A stretch of DNA of 64,000 nt from Pictodentalium vernedei (GCA_031216915.1 CM062297.1:537004971-537068970), one strand, 5' to 3'; counted from the stretch's first letter, positions 27,331-40,760 are shown. Notes: generated from the sequence alone by a model not told the origin. Translations and numbers: made by a program.

Positions 27331-28733
27331 CATACCTTGGCCAGCAATGGCTTCTGATTTGCATCCAACAGAAAGAGATGCCCTTGATAGATACTGCCAT
27401 GGCTGGCATCTGATATTAATGGGCACTACATTATTAGGTGTAACACTTTAGGATTCTTGGTGTATGCCACATACAATGACTATATTCACCGACGAATTAT
27501 AGGTTACATGGCATTTAGCTGGCTGATACATTTCCATACAAGGCGATGAGAGTTCATATCAGGGGAGGCAAAGCCGAACCTGATATGAACTCCCAGAGCC
27601 TTGTATGGAAATGTATCAGCCAGCTACATGCCATGTAACATATTTATTATGTCAAAGTCCATGTAAATCAAGGGATTAATAAAATTTCACGAGAAACAAA
27701 GAATGACCAGACGTTTATTTTTTAGAAACCATTACTGACAGCACTGCACAGAATCATCAACAGTAACTGGCACTGCTATGTATCCATGGTGACAGTAAAC
27801 AATCTTCGCTGTTTGAAGTGTGATATTTGTTTACAAAACAAGGGCTACGCAAAGCGTGGGCCACTGCCCCCAACCCATAGGCAGGTTCAAAGTGGCCTTA
27901 ATAGTAATGTTGGACAGAAAAATTTTCTGAACCAAAAGTGAAAAAGGACCATAACCCTGTGAAAAATTACTGGACGGAACCCATTCCTTGGGCATATCCA
28001 TTCTCCCATGCAGGTCTATAAGCATACCAAAGGAAATCTAAATCCGACAGATGGCTTTGAAATTACAATCCAAAATGTTTGTATGGACAGATAGACAGAT
28101 AGACTGGCAGACGGAGAGACAGAGGGAAGTCTCCACTAGATACCCCCCAATCCTCCTTTGGAAGTCGGGGCATAATAAGAGGCATCACTACAAGCATATC
28201 CAAATATCCTTACATACATTTACTGTCATTACCGCCTGGAAAGGGCTAACAAATCACTTTTAAATGTTCAAAAAATAACTTTTAATCTGTTGAGTAAACT
28301 GCAAAGAAAATGTTCACTTCTGCATAAAAAATCAATAGACTATATCGTAGTCGGCATAGAGTCTGACCATTTTTTAAATATTTAATTTTTTAAATCAATA
28401 AATACGGTACCTTGAAAATATTTTTGTTACTTAAATTCTCGTTTTGTTTTAATTCTGAAAATTTGAAGCGAGTGGAAATGTATCAATTTGATCAAAATAG
28501 TAATGGCTGCTACTCACCTGATATCAAATAATATCAAGTGAGTTACCTGATACGGCAGAACCCTTTCATGGTATTCCAGTGTTCTGACTGGACAAACTAA
28601 CTTTGGGGCATAATAAGTAATGCAGATGAAGTGCAAAATAGGAGAGAGAATGGCAAAATAGGAACTTATGTATTTCACTACTTCACGCTCTGTTAACATT
28701 GATAATAAAAACATTTAAAACTAACTTACTTAC
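27331..28733. other. Intron with a hairpin and a short repeat element
   Basis: It holds the 27503-27639 foldback. It also holds a small element (about 27834-28181) with head AAACAAGGGCTACGCAAAGC and tail GACAGATAGACAGATAGAC and AAGTCGGGGCATAATAA, which resembles the other satellite-bearing elements without an expanded core. The remainder, 28182-28733, is AT-rich intron leading to the ERN1 exon b donor. No other gene is seen. Confidence 0.55.
27503..27639. repeat. Foldback element, about 137 bp
   Basis: The outer arms GTTACATGGCATTTAGCTGG and CTGATACATTTCCATACAAG are mirrored at the right by CTTGTATGGAAATGTATCAG and CCAGCTACATGCCATGTAAC. An inner pair, GAGTTCATATCAG and CTGATATGAACTC, closes around a 17-nt loop. 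The arms are almost identical. Confidence 0.9.
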
Positions 28734-28893
28734 CAATATTCAGTGAATGCAGATATGTGAGACCTGACAGAGCTTGAAATAGAAGAGAGGTCATGGACAG
28801 ATTGTCTTTAAACTGATCATACTTTTCAACATAATCTTCAACCGTTGCTGCACACAGTTCAAGAGCTATGAAACGGAACATACTATCAGCTTC
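28734..28893 (-). CDS. ERN1: ERN1/IRE1 kinase exon b (hinge region and helix E)
   Basis: This 160-bp internal exon reads EADSMFRFIALELCAATVED and then YVEKYDQF, ending in LSGLTYLHSLNI. ALELCAATVEDYVE is the kinase hinge of IRE1 (human IELCAATLQEYVE), and the LHSLNI stretch leads into the catalytic loop. The minus-strand acceptor is TTCCTACAG|GAAGCT and the donor is ATTG|GTAAGT. One base (G) is left over and is completed by TC at the start of the next exon to make the valine before HRD. The exon was too fragmented to appear as a long ORF and was found from the splice sites and the family pattern. It lies 31.0 kb downstream of exon a and 20.0 kb upstream of exon c in transcript orientation. I see no frameshift or stop. 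Confidence 0.95.
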
Positions 28894-29084
28894 CTGTAGG
28901 AACATAAAATATGAAAGTTATATTTTGTTGGTTCAATTGAAGAAAACAGTTTAAATGGCAGACGTAATATCAATAAGACAATAAATGTTTTATTCAAAGT
29001 AGACTTCTGGCATTAACTGTGCAGAGATAGTCTATGAAATAATTTTCAGACATGTTTGCAGTTTTCATTTTTTCTTCATTTTTA

Positions 29085-29367
29085 ATGAATATTTCTCATA
29101 TTTCCATAAATTAAAATTAGGGCTCCCATAGTGACTTCAAATATGACCTCTGGAACTTTATTTGAACAAACTTGAATCTGTACCTCCAAAAGAGGCTGCA
29201 TATCAAATATCACAACATTCTGACTAGTAGATATGAAGAAGATTTTTAAAGAATATTCCTCATATTGCAGTAAGTTCAAGTTCCTACAAGGAGCCCAAAT
29301 ATGAACCAGGGACATAATTTGAACAAATCTGAATCACACACCACTAAGGATGCAACATACCAAATAT
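29085..29367. mobile_element. Satellite-bearing element, left part (split by DIRS copy c)
   Basis: These are units of the GAGCCCAAATATGAACC, TTTGAACAAACTTGAATC, GCATATCAAATATCA family. The sequence stops inside a unit at ACCAAAT and continues after the DIRS element at 34507 with ATCAAAAGATTCTG, so the two parts were one unit. It is related to the array at 62200-64000. Confidence 0.7.
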
Positions 29368-32300
29368 GAAAAAATTTATAGTAATTTATATATATTTTTA
29401 TACTTACCAATGACCCAGACTTAGCTGGTACTAACCCAAAAATATCTAGGGCCAAACACAAATTTTGCCCCCAATCCCCCAACACATCTGGACATACAAA
29501 GTTTTCGCCCCTTCCAAAATTTTTCAGAAATTTCATCCCTTGTTCTTGGCTCTATCACTACACTTGATATGTGTCAAAACTATTATTCTATCTTGATGAG
29601 TTTTCTTCAGTCATAGACCCATCCGTAAATAATACATAAAGAATAAAAAATATATATCTAGGCATGTTTACAAAACATGAAACAACTTTTCAGTTTACTG
29701 TCCCTACTTACACCGAAGTCCCCATACACCCTGGTTTACGGTAACGTAAACAATGAGACATCATTGAATATGTGGTTTCCAAGAACCGAGGGTCCCAAGA
29801 TCCCTGCATAAAGAGACCCTCGGATTCAGGATATAACGCAATATATGAACTCATGTCCGAAATAATTGAGAAAACCATTAATATATGCCCAAACTTGACC
29901 TTATGTTAAAAGATTCTCTAAAACAAAACAGGTCTAGAGGGAAAAACGTCTACTACTGCAGTTAGTAACTCGAGTAGACATGTGTGTAAGTGACCCATCG
30001 AAATAACATTCAAAGCCGCTCCGCACTACTCCATCCGGCACATAAAACTTTCGCTGTTAATGCATCAGATAACAGATAAAAGCGAGCCAAACAGCTGGCT
30101 AATTCGCTCTGTGAAACAACAGATAAACCAGCCAAATGAATAGTGGTATACGTGTCTCCTATCATAAATCCTCTAGACATTATCTAGTTCACAAAACAAG
30201 TGATCTAAAGAACTATACTCGCTACAATAGCAGAACGTTCGCTTTTCGACTGAAAGATAATCATAAATAACCTAATTATCCACTTCCAGTCTAAATCGGT
30301 CGGACCAAGCTCTATAAGAGCCTCGAGCCACCGGCTCAGGGGAGTCTGATCAGTAACTCAGACAGACGAGAAACCCCTATCCAAGTGGCTGTATAGTCAA
30401 GCCTAAAGAAATATATAGGAGAGATACCTATACCTTCGCTATGAGCCCTTATAGGTGAATTGAGTCTAGGACAACCTCTCCTACTCTTTCTGTTGGTGCG
30501 GTCGATTAGACCACAACTTAAAGAGTCGAGTATTGATGCTTTCTTGTAGTTTAATCCTACAATAATGAAAGCTCACCATCAAAGACTTAGGTATACCTAT
30601 ACCTTTGCTATGAGTCCTTATAGACGATCTGAGTCTAGGACAACCTCTTCTACTCTTTCTGCTGGTGTAGGTCGATTAGACCCCAACTTAAAGAGTCGAG
30701 TATTGATGCTTCTTACCATAAAAGACTAGAGTTGGAAGACTAAAGCGACCTATAGCAAGTTTTCCACTTAGTCAAATGCAAAGATGAAGACACAAGGCTT
30801 CGTCACATCAGAATAACTCCCACTTAACATTAGTTAAGACCAAGATAAATATAATAGGTCTAGAAAGAATTTTAAATAGTACAAACGACCACAAAATTCC
30901 TTTCCATATAGACGTTGCATCACAGTACTTAAAATTGAAGTTCATAAGACCATGCGACTAAAATCGCTCTGAAAAAGAAATTCTCTTCTCAATTGTGCCC
31001 GAGCGAACAGCTAAATGATGAAGGTAAGGCTACAACTAAGATCTTAGCCTGCTCAATCAACACATCTTCCCCTGTTGTTTTTAAAAGTATGTGAACAAAC
31101 ACAAACGATTAAAAATACAGAGGAAGAAGATAAGAAACCGAATTACTTTTTCCAGCAAGAAGTTAAATATGGTGTCGTCTACAGAATTGAAGACCTGAGA
31201 AGCCTGTGTAGACTTAACCGGAAAGAGATCTCATTACCCTGCTCTTTATCCAGATGAAGTCAGCGTCAAACTACGCTATAGGTTTCTCATAATTGCTTGC
31301 AGCATTGTGATTCACTGGAGCAAGTTCAAGGAAACGATAATGTATGGTATCTATATCATCCAAGAGTTGTTCCGGAAGGGAAAGTTATCCTTTCCATCAT
31401 TCGTCTAAATCAGTTAGAATCACAGTCACCAGCATCTGAACAGGCAGGTGACTGGACCAATTAAGCACCATGCAACAGCTCAAGTTTTGAGACTGACGTT
31501 GAGTGCTTCTGCCTTAGCAGGAATACTGCGATTAGCGACAGCAAGACTGTTACGGAGGCCTGAGGAGCAGCGGTCATGAATAGCCTGTCGCCAGCTGCTC
31601 CTAGGACAGGGTGTCTAATATAGTTATTACTGCGGACGACCAGATGAACGAAGCCTCATCTCCTTGGCTACTAGATGGTGCAACTTTCTTCACAAAAGAT
31701 GGACCTTTTGATGATGCAGACTGGAAATCCTGAGTCACTTAGCCAAGGTGCGGTCAGGAGTGCTTGGTAGACGCTAAAGAAGCAAAACTGTAGCCGTCCC
31801 CGGCTAAGAAGTGAACTAAGCGTACCGGACAATAGCTATGTACGTAAGCTCTGACTGATGCAAGGTCCTGCCAACAACACCTGGCTCCAGATATTGTTAA
31901 AAAAGAGAGAGAGAGAGAGAGGGGTCTCCCTCTTGCTCGCGGTCCGGGGAGACCTGGACGAGTGTACCTCAGACCTTGCCGTCTTCTTCCTTCCATCAAC
32001 ACTGGGTGAGCATGATTTGATTAAACAGTGCTCGCTACACCCTTATTCTCTCTCGACCGCTACGGACATACCCGGCGCCACACCACGAGTCTACGTGATA
32101 GATCTGCCAGATGAGCTAGATGGAGACAAGGGATGTAAACCTCTTTTGAAGCCTAGTCCTTGTCTAAAATCATTGAGCACTTTTCCACTAGCTCTGAATA
32201 CAATGCATATGCGACACATCCTGAGTCACAGTCCTCGTATTCAATCTTAACCGTTTCACTGGCGTCAGGGAACTGAAACCACTCATCGGGTTTATAGCCC

Positions 32301-34506
32301 TGTGCAATATAAAGATCACTTGTCTGTTATGTGGAGGAAACCATAAGACTAGCCGACCCCGGCTGCCTATTAGACGGGACGTCCCGGACAGGAGGCATGG
32401 ACGTAAACTCCGACTGACGCAAGTTCCTAGCAACAACATCTGTCCCCAGATGGTGCTGTAAGAGAGAGAGGCCTCTCTCTTGCTCGTGGTCCTGGATGAC
32501 CTGGACGAGCATACCTCAGAACATGTCGGCTTCCTCCTTCTGTCGTCGCTGGGTGAGCATGGTTGCATATCATAGTGTTCGCTCCACCCTATATCATCTC
32601 CTAGCCCGGATCGTATACCCCCGGCATCACAGTTCTCAGAAGCCTGAGTAACCACTTCACCGGTCGAGCTAGCTGGCCACAACGGACTTGTGCGGTCGTG
32701 TGTGCTTTTCGAACATAGAGGAAGCTATAAGACTGGCCGACCCAGGCAGTCTATGGAAGGAGCGTCCCATGGACGTAAATTCCAACTGACACCAGTTCCT
32801 ACCAACAATCTCTGACCTCAGATGTTGTTATAAGGGAGAGGGGCCTCTCTCTTGCTCGTGATCACGGAAGACCTGGACGAGCATACCTCAGAACTTGTCT
32901 ACTTCCTCCTTCCCGTGCTTCTTCCTTTCCGTCGTCGCAGGGTGAGCATGTTCGTATCTTTATGGTGCTCGCTCCACCCTTATTCCTCTTCTCGACTGCT
33001 ACAGACATACCTGGCATCACACCATCCATATTTTATGTTGTGATAGATCTGCTGGTTGAGCTAGTTGTAGACAAGGGACATAAACTCGCTTTTGTAGCCT
33101 AGCCCTTGTCTAATATCACTGAGCACATTCCAGCTAGCTCTTATAGTATAATACGACGATGGAAGCACACTCCCTGATGGCGTCATGAAACCACACCATG
33201 TTCTTGTTCCTCTGTAAATAGAAACTAAAAAACTATAGTGATATTTTGATGTGAGGACCAGCAGAGTCCCCTTGCCGTGATAGGACCGATAGTGTCCACT
33301 CGCCTAACACAAACCATGACGCCTGTCATCCAGATTATCAAATCTGACACATGGAGTAGAAGTAGTGGTAGTACATCAACTAAACTCATTACAATGACCA
33401 AGTAAATAGAGGAAAGACTTCCTCTATTTGCCATACTATTAGATAAATATAATTACCTAAATTCTAATATATGTTCATTGTTCCACCACCAAATCTACAT
33501 ATAATGTAAGATAACATTAAAATATAATCAATGAAATAAATATATCCAAATGAAAAACTCTTTCAAAAATAAAATAAAAATTTTTGAAAATTTTTTTCTA
33601 ATATAAGAGCCCAAGTTCCCAAAGGGAATGATGAGCCCAAAAAAGCCTAAGTGTGGACAAAATTATAACATCTGTGTAAAATTAACTACCACACTATCAG
33701 AATATTTAATGTTACTTACAACTGTCGTTCCTAAACAAAAATAGGAAACTACCTAGAGTAATGTAAATGTAAACAAAAAAAACGGAATCAAGACCCCAGG
33801 CAACACGGCCCAAAGTCAGAAACAAGACTATCCGATGTAAAACAAGATCTTCCTCAGAAGAAAAAACGATACAATGGATGCATGACCAAAACGTCCAAAC
33901 ACCCTAAGGATGAGGATGTAACCCTGGGGATGTACAGAATAATCTTCTGTATAATAGGTTAAACTCTTTATAAAAAAATTTCATTAAAACAAGCCAAAAA
34001 GCTTGGGAGCTTAACTGGGGGGATCAAGGGAAGACAGGGAAGGAATACTAAATAAACCGTGGATAGATCATAATCAATCAGTGATAATGTCAGGCTCATG
34101 TCCCGAAATTAGGGAACATGAACTAATTTGAATAAATATTATAAAATTACAGCCCTGAACGTTTCAAACCACCGTTTCTTCCTTCCTTCATCCAGTTCTG
34201 TCCTTGGATCCACCAATTTAACCATTGATTTGTGTCTGGCATCATTATTGAGATTTAAAAGCACAAATATCAGTTTGTTGTTATCTGACAAGGGCCAAAC
34301 AAAGAATGATTTATTGTGCCAGATTCGGTGACTTCCTGGCATCTGCGCATGCGCGGAGGGTAAAATGTATGGAGGGCCAGATAGGACTTCTAATTTTCGG
34401 TTTTGCATGCAAATTTGGGGGATTGGGGGGCAAAATTTGTGTTTGGCCCTAGATATTTTTGGGTTAGCACCAGCTAAGTCTGGGTCATTGGTTACAGTAT
34501 AAAAAT
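29368..34506 (-). mobile_element. DIRS family 1 copy c, strongly degraded
   Basis: Matched inverted ends (left ACCCAAAAATATCTAGGGCC, right the complement with CTAGATATTTTTGGGT) enclose 5.1 kb. Gag-side text is recognisable from about 30 to 33.7 kb, including the leader motif at 33605-33660. The RNase H equivalent near 29780 (ACCGAGGGTCCCAAGATCCC) is close to the left end. The recombinase gene and the internal complementary region are missing, so a left deletion removed them. No open reading frame of the family survives. Within gag a segment is repeated about three times (31780-32080, 32340-32600, 32735-32990). Confidence 0.85.
30420..30715. repeat. Tandem duplication inside DIRS copy c
   Basis: TGAGTCTAGGACAACCTCT, ACTCTTTCTG, GGTCGATTAGACC and TAAAGAGTCGAGTATTGATG occur twice, about 165-170 bp apart. 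It is a local duplication within degraded element sequence. Confidence 0.8.
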
Positions 34507-34648
34507 ATCAAAAGATTCTGCCAATGGATCTGGCAAATTAGATTTTTAAAAAATATTCCTCATATTACACTAAGTTAAAATTCAGGCTCCCTCAGTGAGC
34601 CCAAATATTACTCTAGAGTCTTGTATTGAACAAACTTCATTCTGTGAA

Positions 34649-34679
<31 letters not shown>

Positions 34680-34814
34680 CCCCTAAGCATGTCAAATTTG
34701 GTTCAATTTTCCCGGTAGTTTATGAGAAGTTGATAATGTAGTAAAGTTCACGATGGACGCAAGGACAACGACAAAAAGTGATCACTAAAGTGCCCCTTGA
34801 GCTATGCTCAGATG
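34507..34814. mobile_element. Satellite-bearing element, right part and tail
   Basis: It continues the unit broken at 29367 (ATCAAAAGATTCTGCC). It holds a run of 28 C near 34649-34676 at the usual CCCCCTA position of the unit. It ends in a tail-like segment with GGACAACGACAAAAAGTG and GAGCTATGCTCAGATG before the next element starts. Confidence 0.7.
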
Positions 34815-35131
34815 ACCTAATGAAAGTGTCAATGACACTGTAGCTCAACTTGACAAACTTGAACTTGGTAAGTTATAAATGAAATAGCAAAATTGAAGAT
34901 CATTGGTACCAGTGTCATTTTTTTTTGCCAGTGGCAACATTTTTTGACAGAAACCGAAGAAAATCGATAGCTCCCATCTAGAGGCCTTCCCAAACAAGCA
35001 TGCCAGGTTTCAAAGCAATCCGATCATAAATGTGCCCTGTAGGGTGTACAAAAGGGAAATATTGTGGTCTGACTCGACTAAATTCTAAGAACGTTGGCCG
35101 TGGCAACATTTTTTGACGGAAATTGAAGAAA
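34815..35131. mobile_element. 168-bp-satellite element, second copy, left part
   Basis: The head and first units match 8721-9040 almost base for base (TGAAAGTGTCAATGACACTG, TTGAACTTGGTAAGTTATAA). The sequence stops at GGAAATTGAAGAAA, inside a unit, and resumes after the DIRS element at 42147 with ATCGATAGCTCCC. Confidence 0.85.
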
Positions 35132-35436
35132 GTTAAAAAATTTATAGTAATTTATATATTTTTTATACTTACCAATGACCCAGACATAGCTGGTGCTAAC
35201 TCTTAAAATATAGGGCCAAACACAAATTTTGCCCCCCAATCCCCAAAATTTGCATCTAAAACTAAAGAAAACATGTCCTGAAAGGCCCTCCACACCTCGC
35301 CCCCACTGCGCATGCGCAGTGTCAAGGACGTTCCGAAATTGGCGCCATTTATCATTCTAATAACCAGTGCCTGGTAAGCGCTATGTACTCAGCGGGGAGG
35401 CAAGAGTTCCCAACTCCTGGGAGGGCCATCCCCGTC

Positions 35437-35523
35437 TGGGTCATTGGTAAGTATAAAAAATATATAAATTACTATAAATTTTTTAACATTTTTATACTGT
35501 ACCAATGACCCAGACATAGCTGA
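35437..35523. repeat. Internal complementary region of DIRS copy d (circle junction)
   Basis: Positions 35437-35487 are the complement of the first 51 bases of the element, and 35488-35523 are the complement of its last bases. The two meet at AAC|ATT with nothing between, the sequence of an end-to-end circle. This is the hallmark arrangement of DIRS-1-like elements and fixes the element ends. Confidence 0.92.
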
Positions 35524-38500
35524 ATAGTAAAAAGGCTGGAGGGCCAAGGACATAGAGCAAAATGGAATACGCTCAATAAAATAAAATAGAGTCATCCCCT
35601 GTAGGGAAAAGAAGTAATAGGCCTTACATGTATCTTTCTTATTTATGATAAATTAGAAAGATACAACACCTTCCAAAAATTGAGCTTCATACATCCATGT
35701 ACTCTATTAATATCCAATAATCCTTATACTAATAATTTTTAAAGTAAGCCAATAATAAAGTAAGTCTAGAGAATAGAGACTCTTATACTCTTAAAAGTAT
35801 GTGAGAATTGCATAATCATGTCCGTTGACAAATGCAATATTCAAAAGCTATACTTTAAAAACTAAGACTTGAATGAATTTTATAAACTTAAACTTCTCAC
35901 TAAACAACCATCCCAATAACAGCTCAGAATTACTAACTCCGGAGGAGGTATCCCCTTGTTTTCATAGTAAAAACAGGTGACCCAAGGGAACACCCTCCCC
36001 CCCCCCCCCCCCCCCCCCCCTTTTTCTTGCCCTGGGTCAAATAGCCCAGAGCGAAGAGGGCAGCCAAACGGAGACACTGCCGAAACAGACAGCCTACGTA
36101 GCTATAGTAGCAACTGTTAAGTGAATGACATTCTGAGCAGTAGATAATAGACCTAACAATAGAGGCCTCCAGAAATGGACTGGTTATTTCTGAGATAAAA
36201 ATCATGAATGGATGGCTGAGCGCAATAAGCAGCCTTCAAAAATCTATAATAGCAACTCTATTAATGTAAGCCCAAGAAGTAGAAGAACTCTTACTTCATG
36301 AGCCGAAATCTTAAGCACAACTGCTAAGCCAATGATATACCATAAGCAGTACGCTAGTTAATAGAATTCATTAACAATAAAATGGAGCGTAACGTCCTTC
36401 TACTAGACATCAAAGACAGAAGAAGCTTACGCCCTTGTAATAAACAGATATCTGTTTATAAATACAAAAACTGTACCCGGAAAGAGTAAAGGCCTATGCC
36501 CATACGAAGACGGAAGGACCTTAAAATAATAGGTTCCGGATAATAGGAGCCTAACTCTTATGCAACAATCCAACCTAAATAGTAACGGAAGTATTGATTC
36601 CGAAACTATGAAAGTGAAAATCATCCATCGATAGTGCATGAAACTCACTGACTCTACAGTAAAAGAGAAACCAACAGAATTACTGTCTAAAAGGTCAGAA
36701 TTTGAAAACTACTGTTTCCAGAGGCTCAAATGATTACTTAGCTAAATAAGAACCGAAGTTAAAATCCGTATAGGAATTTAATCTAAAGATTCTAAGTCTA
36801 TTTATCAAAAAGTTACTAACTGACTTAGATAAAGAGACAAAAGACTCAATAGTAAACTATCGTAGAGTGCATAGGTATGAGGTAACATAAACCTATAACC
36901 TAAATAACAACAGGCTGCAGTAGATCTTGTGAAACAAGTATACTAAAAACTCGCAATGCGTAGTATGGAGGGATCAACCATATGAACATAATGATCCCTA
37001 CACCACGACGGAAGAGCCTCCACTTTAGTTGCATAGAATAGCGAAGAAGAGGATCTCCTATAGTAAGAAATCGCGTCCAAAGCTCGTCCAGTACAGTGCT
37101 TACAATGCAATACGGACCACACAACGGAATACATGAAGGTTGCGACCTTGCTGGTTGTGATAAAGATGACACGATTTACCCAGTGAAAAAAGATCCTCAC
37201 ATAGAGGAAGATTTCACGTTAAGATCCACAGTAGACAAGAGAGTAAATTACTCATGATCTCTGTGAAGATAGAGATGCTATCAACAGAAATGTATTGTGG
37301 TTGTTTATCTTAGCAATACCTGCTAAAACAACAGCGCCGGAGGATACGCGTATCCTATCATTCCGTCCTATAGATCAATAGAGCGTTAACAGTATTAGCT
37401 CAGAGATCTGGACAAGCCAACACATACGTCTGCAATTGATTAGCAAGCTGTGTCATAAATAAAACATCATTGGGCGCTCCCATAGATAGCAAATCTGATT
37501 AAATACTTGTTTGTTGAGAGTCCATTCTGACAGCAACAAGCGACCCGTAAGAGAACGGGAGTGCGATAAAACAATCAGACGACCCAGAATATGACGGACC
37601 AAAACTGAACTTGGTGTACTATAACCAACAGACGGATTCTTTCCATTAAATTGAATAACGGAAACGAAAGAGTGCCTCCCTGGTTCCGGAGATACGCCAC
37701 TACTGTCGAATTAAAGGACAGGAATTTGGGCATGCGTTTCTGAATAATGTTCATGCAATGACATAAAGCAAGCCTAAAAAACATTATTCCGCGGAAGTTA
37801 AACTGATAGCTAAAAGACTGCGGAACCCAAAGACCCTGGCACTTCGAATCCGTAGGGATCAGTATATATCCCAATCTGTTTGACTGGCAACCGTCATAAC
37901 AGCCACACTAGGGTCCGGCAACTGCGGCGGCACTCTCTGAGTCAACCACCGAATGTTTGCCCCAGTCTGAATCTCTTGTAACACTAGATAGACAAGAGAA
38001 TGTATAAATCAAGCAATTCATGGATTGCCGGAAAGTTGCCGTTGAAGAGAAGCTCCTCCGAGAACGAAGCGACTCTGAGAGAGTTCTTAACCTACTATCC
38101 ATGCGTGGATGTAGCTAGGGCTGCATCACGTCTAACCAACTCCAATCAGCCACTGAAGGGCGGAGTTATACGTGAACAAACTACTGCCCTCAAAAGAAAT
38201 TACATTGAGAATAATATCCCGTAAATCTTTTCTTGAAGACGTAATGATAACGCCTCAGTAAGGCGGATTACGTATAATAAAGCGTCTAAGTTAAGTCTAC
38301 TATACATAATGTCGTTCCCAACATTGAAATTGGAAAAGACATAAACGGCGAAAAAGAATATATGCAGTCTTTAATCACACCGTCTAGACGCATATGAACT
38401 CTCGGTATGCCCTGCTCTGCCAAAATAAACTATATGTAAAAAAGATAAAATGGCAGAAATGAGCCACGCGGACAAGAAACTAAACTATCATGCTTAGTAG

Positions 38501-38639
38501 CAGGCTTGTATATATATATATATATAATATATAGCGTCGAAAAATAAAACACATGTTGTAATGACAATATTGGACTGCGTCGGTAAGTCAGAGACAAAGT
38601 CCCTGTACCGATCGAAAAATCCGAGTCCAATGACGCTAT

Positions 38640-40760
38640 AAGTCTCTTATCCAAGATCGCAGCAATGAAGTCCGAAAAATAATCACTGGAAGAAATGCCA
38701 GAAGATATGAAAGGCATCTTCCGATACTACTAAAGGGAAAACTCGAAATCTTTCGAATCCCTTTCGCCATCCTGTCGGACCCTATAAAGCGTTCGGTCGT
38801 CCGTAGCTTGATGCAACCGCGGACCGCACCGACCCAGCGCCGTCGGATAATTTCTGATTCGACCGAGAAACCGTCAATTGCTGGGATGCTGCGAAACAAC
38901 TGTGCTAACTCGGATAGCACGTCCGTCACTGAGGCCTGAGGAGCAGCGGTCTTACGATGCATTGCCGCAGGAAGCTCCGAGATCGTTACCCCGTGCATAC
39001 TTCCAATATGCGAGCGAACGGGGTGTATAGGCCTCGTGTCCCTTGGCTACCGGATGGCGCGACCTATTCGCTGTGGAATCACTGAATGCCGAAACTGATC
39101 GGATACTCGAGGTCACGTAGCCAATGTGCGGTCGTGTGCCCTGCTGTGAGGATGAGGAAGCATTAAAGACAGTCTCTCGGACTGTCAGTATAACGGAGCG
39201 TCCCGAGCAACGGACATATGCTCCGAATGTAAAATATCTGAACCACAACATGCGGTCCCCTATGTTGTTGGCTTCCTCCGATCTATCCTCAATCTGCCGT
39301 CACTGGGTGAGTACTAAAGTAATTAAAGTGCTCGCATCACCCAAATCTCCTTCCTAGACCGCAACGGACGAACCCGGCAGCCGAACCATTCGATAAATGT
39401 ACGCTACACCGGGTGAGCTAGCGAATGTCACTCCGTAAGCGATAGACATATTCCATGAGCACTTATTGCCGCTAACTCTTCATTAACTATGACGACAGAG
39501 GCACACTTTTGAAAGACATCTTCATAACTCTTCGAACAAGAAACCAGAAATGCTTGGATAGCAAGCATAAAATAATAATATATATAGCGTCGTTCAATAA
39601 TTCGAAAGTTTGTGTGACATTATTGGACTATGTCGGAACTGAGGGATGATGTCCCTGAACCGAACCAAAAATTTCTAAGTCCACCGACGCTATCAGTTTC
39701 TTATCCGGCATCGCAGCATATGTTGTTCCGAAAGGGAAAGCTTGAAATCCACCGAATCCCTTTCGGTATCCCGTCGGACCGGATGAAACTTTCGGACGTC
39801 CGTACCCGCTTCCGCGGAGCGTCCCGACCCAGCATCGTCGGATAAAATATATGCGATAGATTCAGTTGATGCTGGGATGCTGCGATAAACTGTGCTATTA
39901 AGGAAAGCACGTCCGTTCCCGAGGCCTGTGCAGTAGCGGACTTACGATGCATTGCCGCTGGAAGCTCCGTGTACGTTGACTCCCGCACACTTCCTATGCG
40001 AACGTCCGGAGTCTGCAGGCCTCGAGTCCCCGGCTACCGACCCAGCGCTGTCGGATAATTCTCGATCCGACACCGTTTCTGTCGGCTGCTGGGATGCTGC
40101 GATAAGCTGTGCTATGTGCACAAGAATGTCCGGCGTCGAGACCTGCGGAGGCGCAGTCTATCACTGCTTCGCCGAGGGCAGCTCCGCATCAGATGGCTCC
40201 CGCATACTTCCTATGCGAACGTCCGGAGTCCATCGGTCTCGAATCCCTGGCTGCCGGATGGTGTGACCTGGTCGTCGAAGAATCCTTGATCGGCGAAGCT
40301 GGTAATATATCGGCGGTCACGCAGCCAAGGTGCGGTCGTGTGCGCTGACGAGAAGAGGAAGCCTTAGCAGTCTCAGCGGACTGCCTATACAACGGAGCGT
40401 CCCGAGCGACGGACGTATGCTCCGCTAACGACACATTGTACCACAACATCTGGGGCCAGATGTTGTTGAACGAGAGAGGGGCCTCTCTCGCTTGCCATCC
40501 GGATGGACCGGAACGAGCTATGAACCGGACTAAAAGGCTTCCTCCGTTCTCCCTCCGATCCGCCGTCACTGGGTGTGCATTAAGTTAATTTTATAGTGCT
40601 CGCATCACCCCAAAATTCCTTCTAGACCGCAACGGACGAACCCGGCTGCCGAACCATTCGGTGAATGGACGCTACACCGGGCGAGCTAGCGGACGTCAAA
40701 GGCCGTCGAACCTACTAGGGTCCTCTTAGGCAATTGGCGTATTACATGAGCACTTTTCTG
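38640..40760 (-). repeat. Partial tandem duplications within gag of DIRS copy d
   Basis: GCTGGGATGCTGCGA recurs near 38880, 39868 and 40087, CTTACGATGCATTGCCGC near 38953 and 39941, and CGCAACGGACGAACCCGGC near 39360 and 40630. At least two extra partial copies of the middle of gag are therefore present. The same gag region is multiplied in copy c. An AT microsatellite lies at about 38508-38532. Confidence 0.75.

Noticed and set aside
31858..32250. A 130-residue plus-strand ORF as a gene
   Set aside because: It lies antisense in the multiplied gag debris of DIRS copy c and has no family motif.
36427..36648. An independent membrane protein gene within DIRS copy d
   Set aside because: The position matches the recombinase region of other copies; hydrophobic text arises from a degraded, AT-rich frame.
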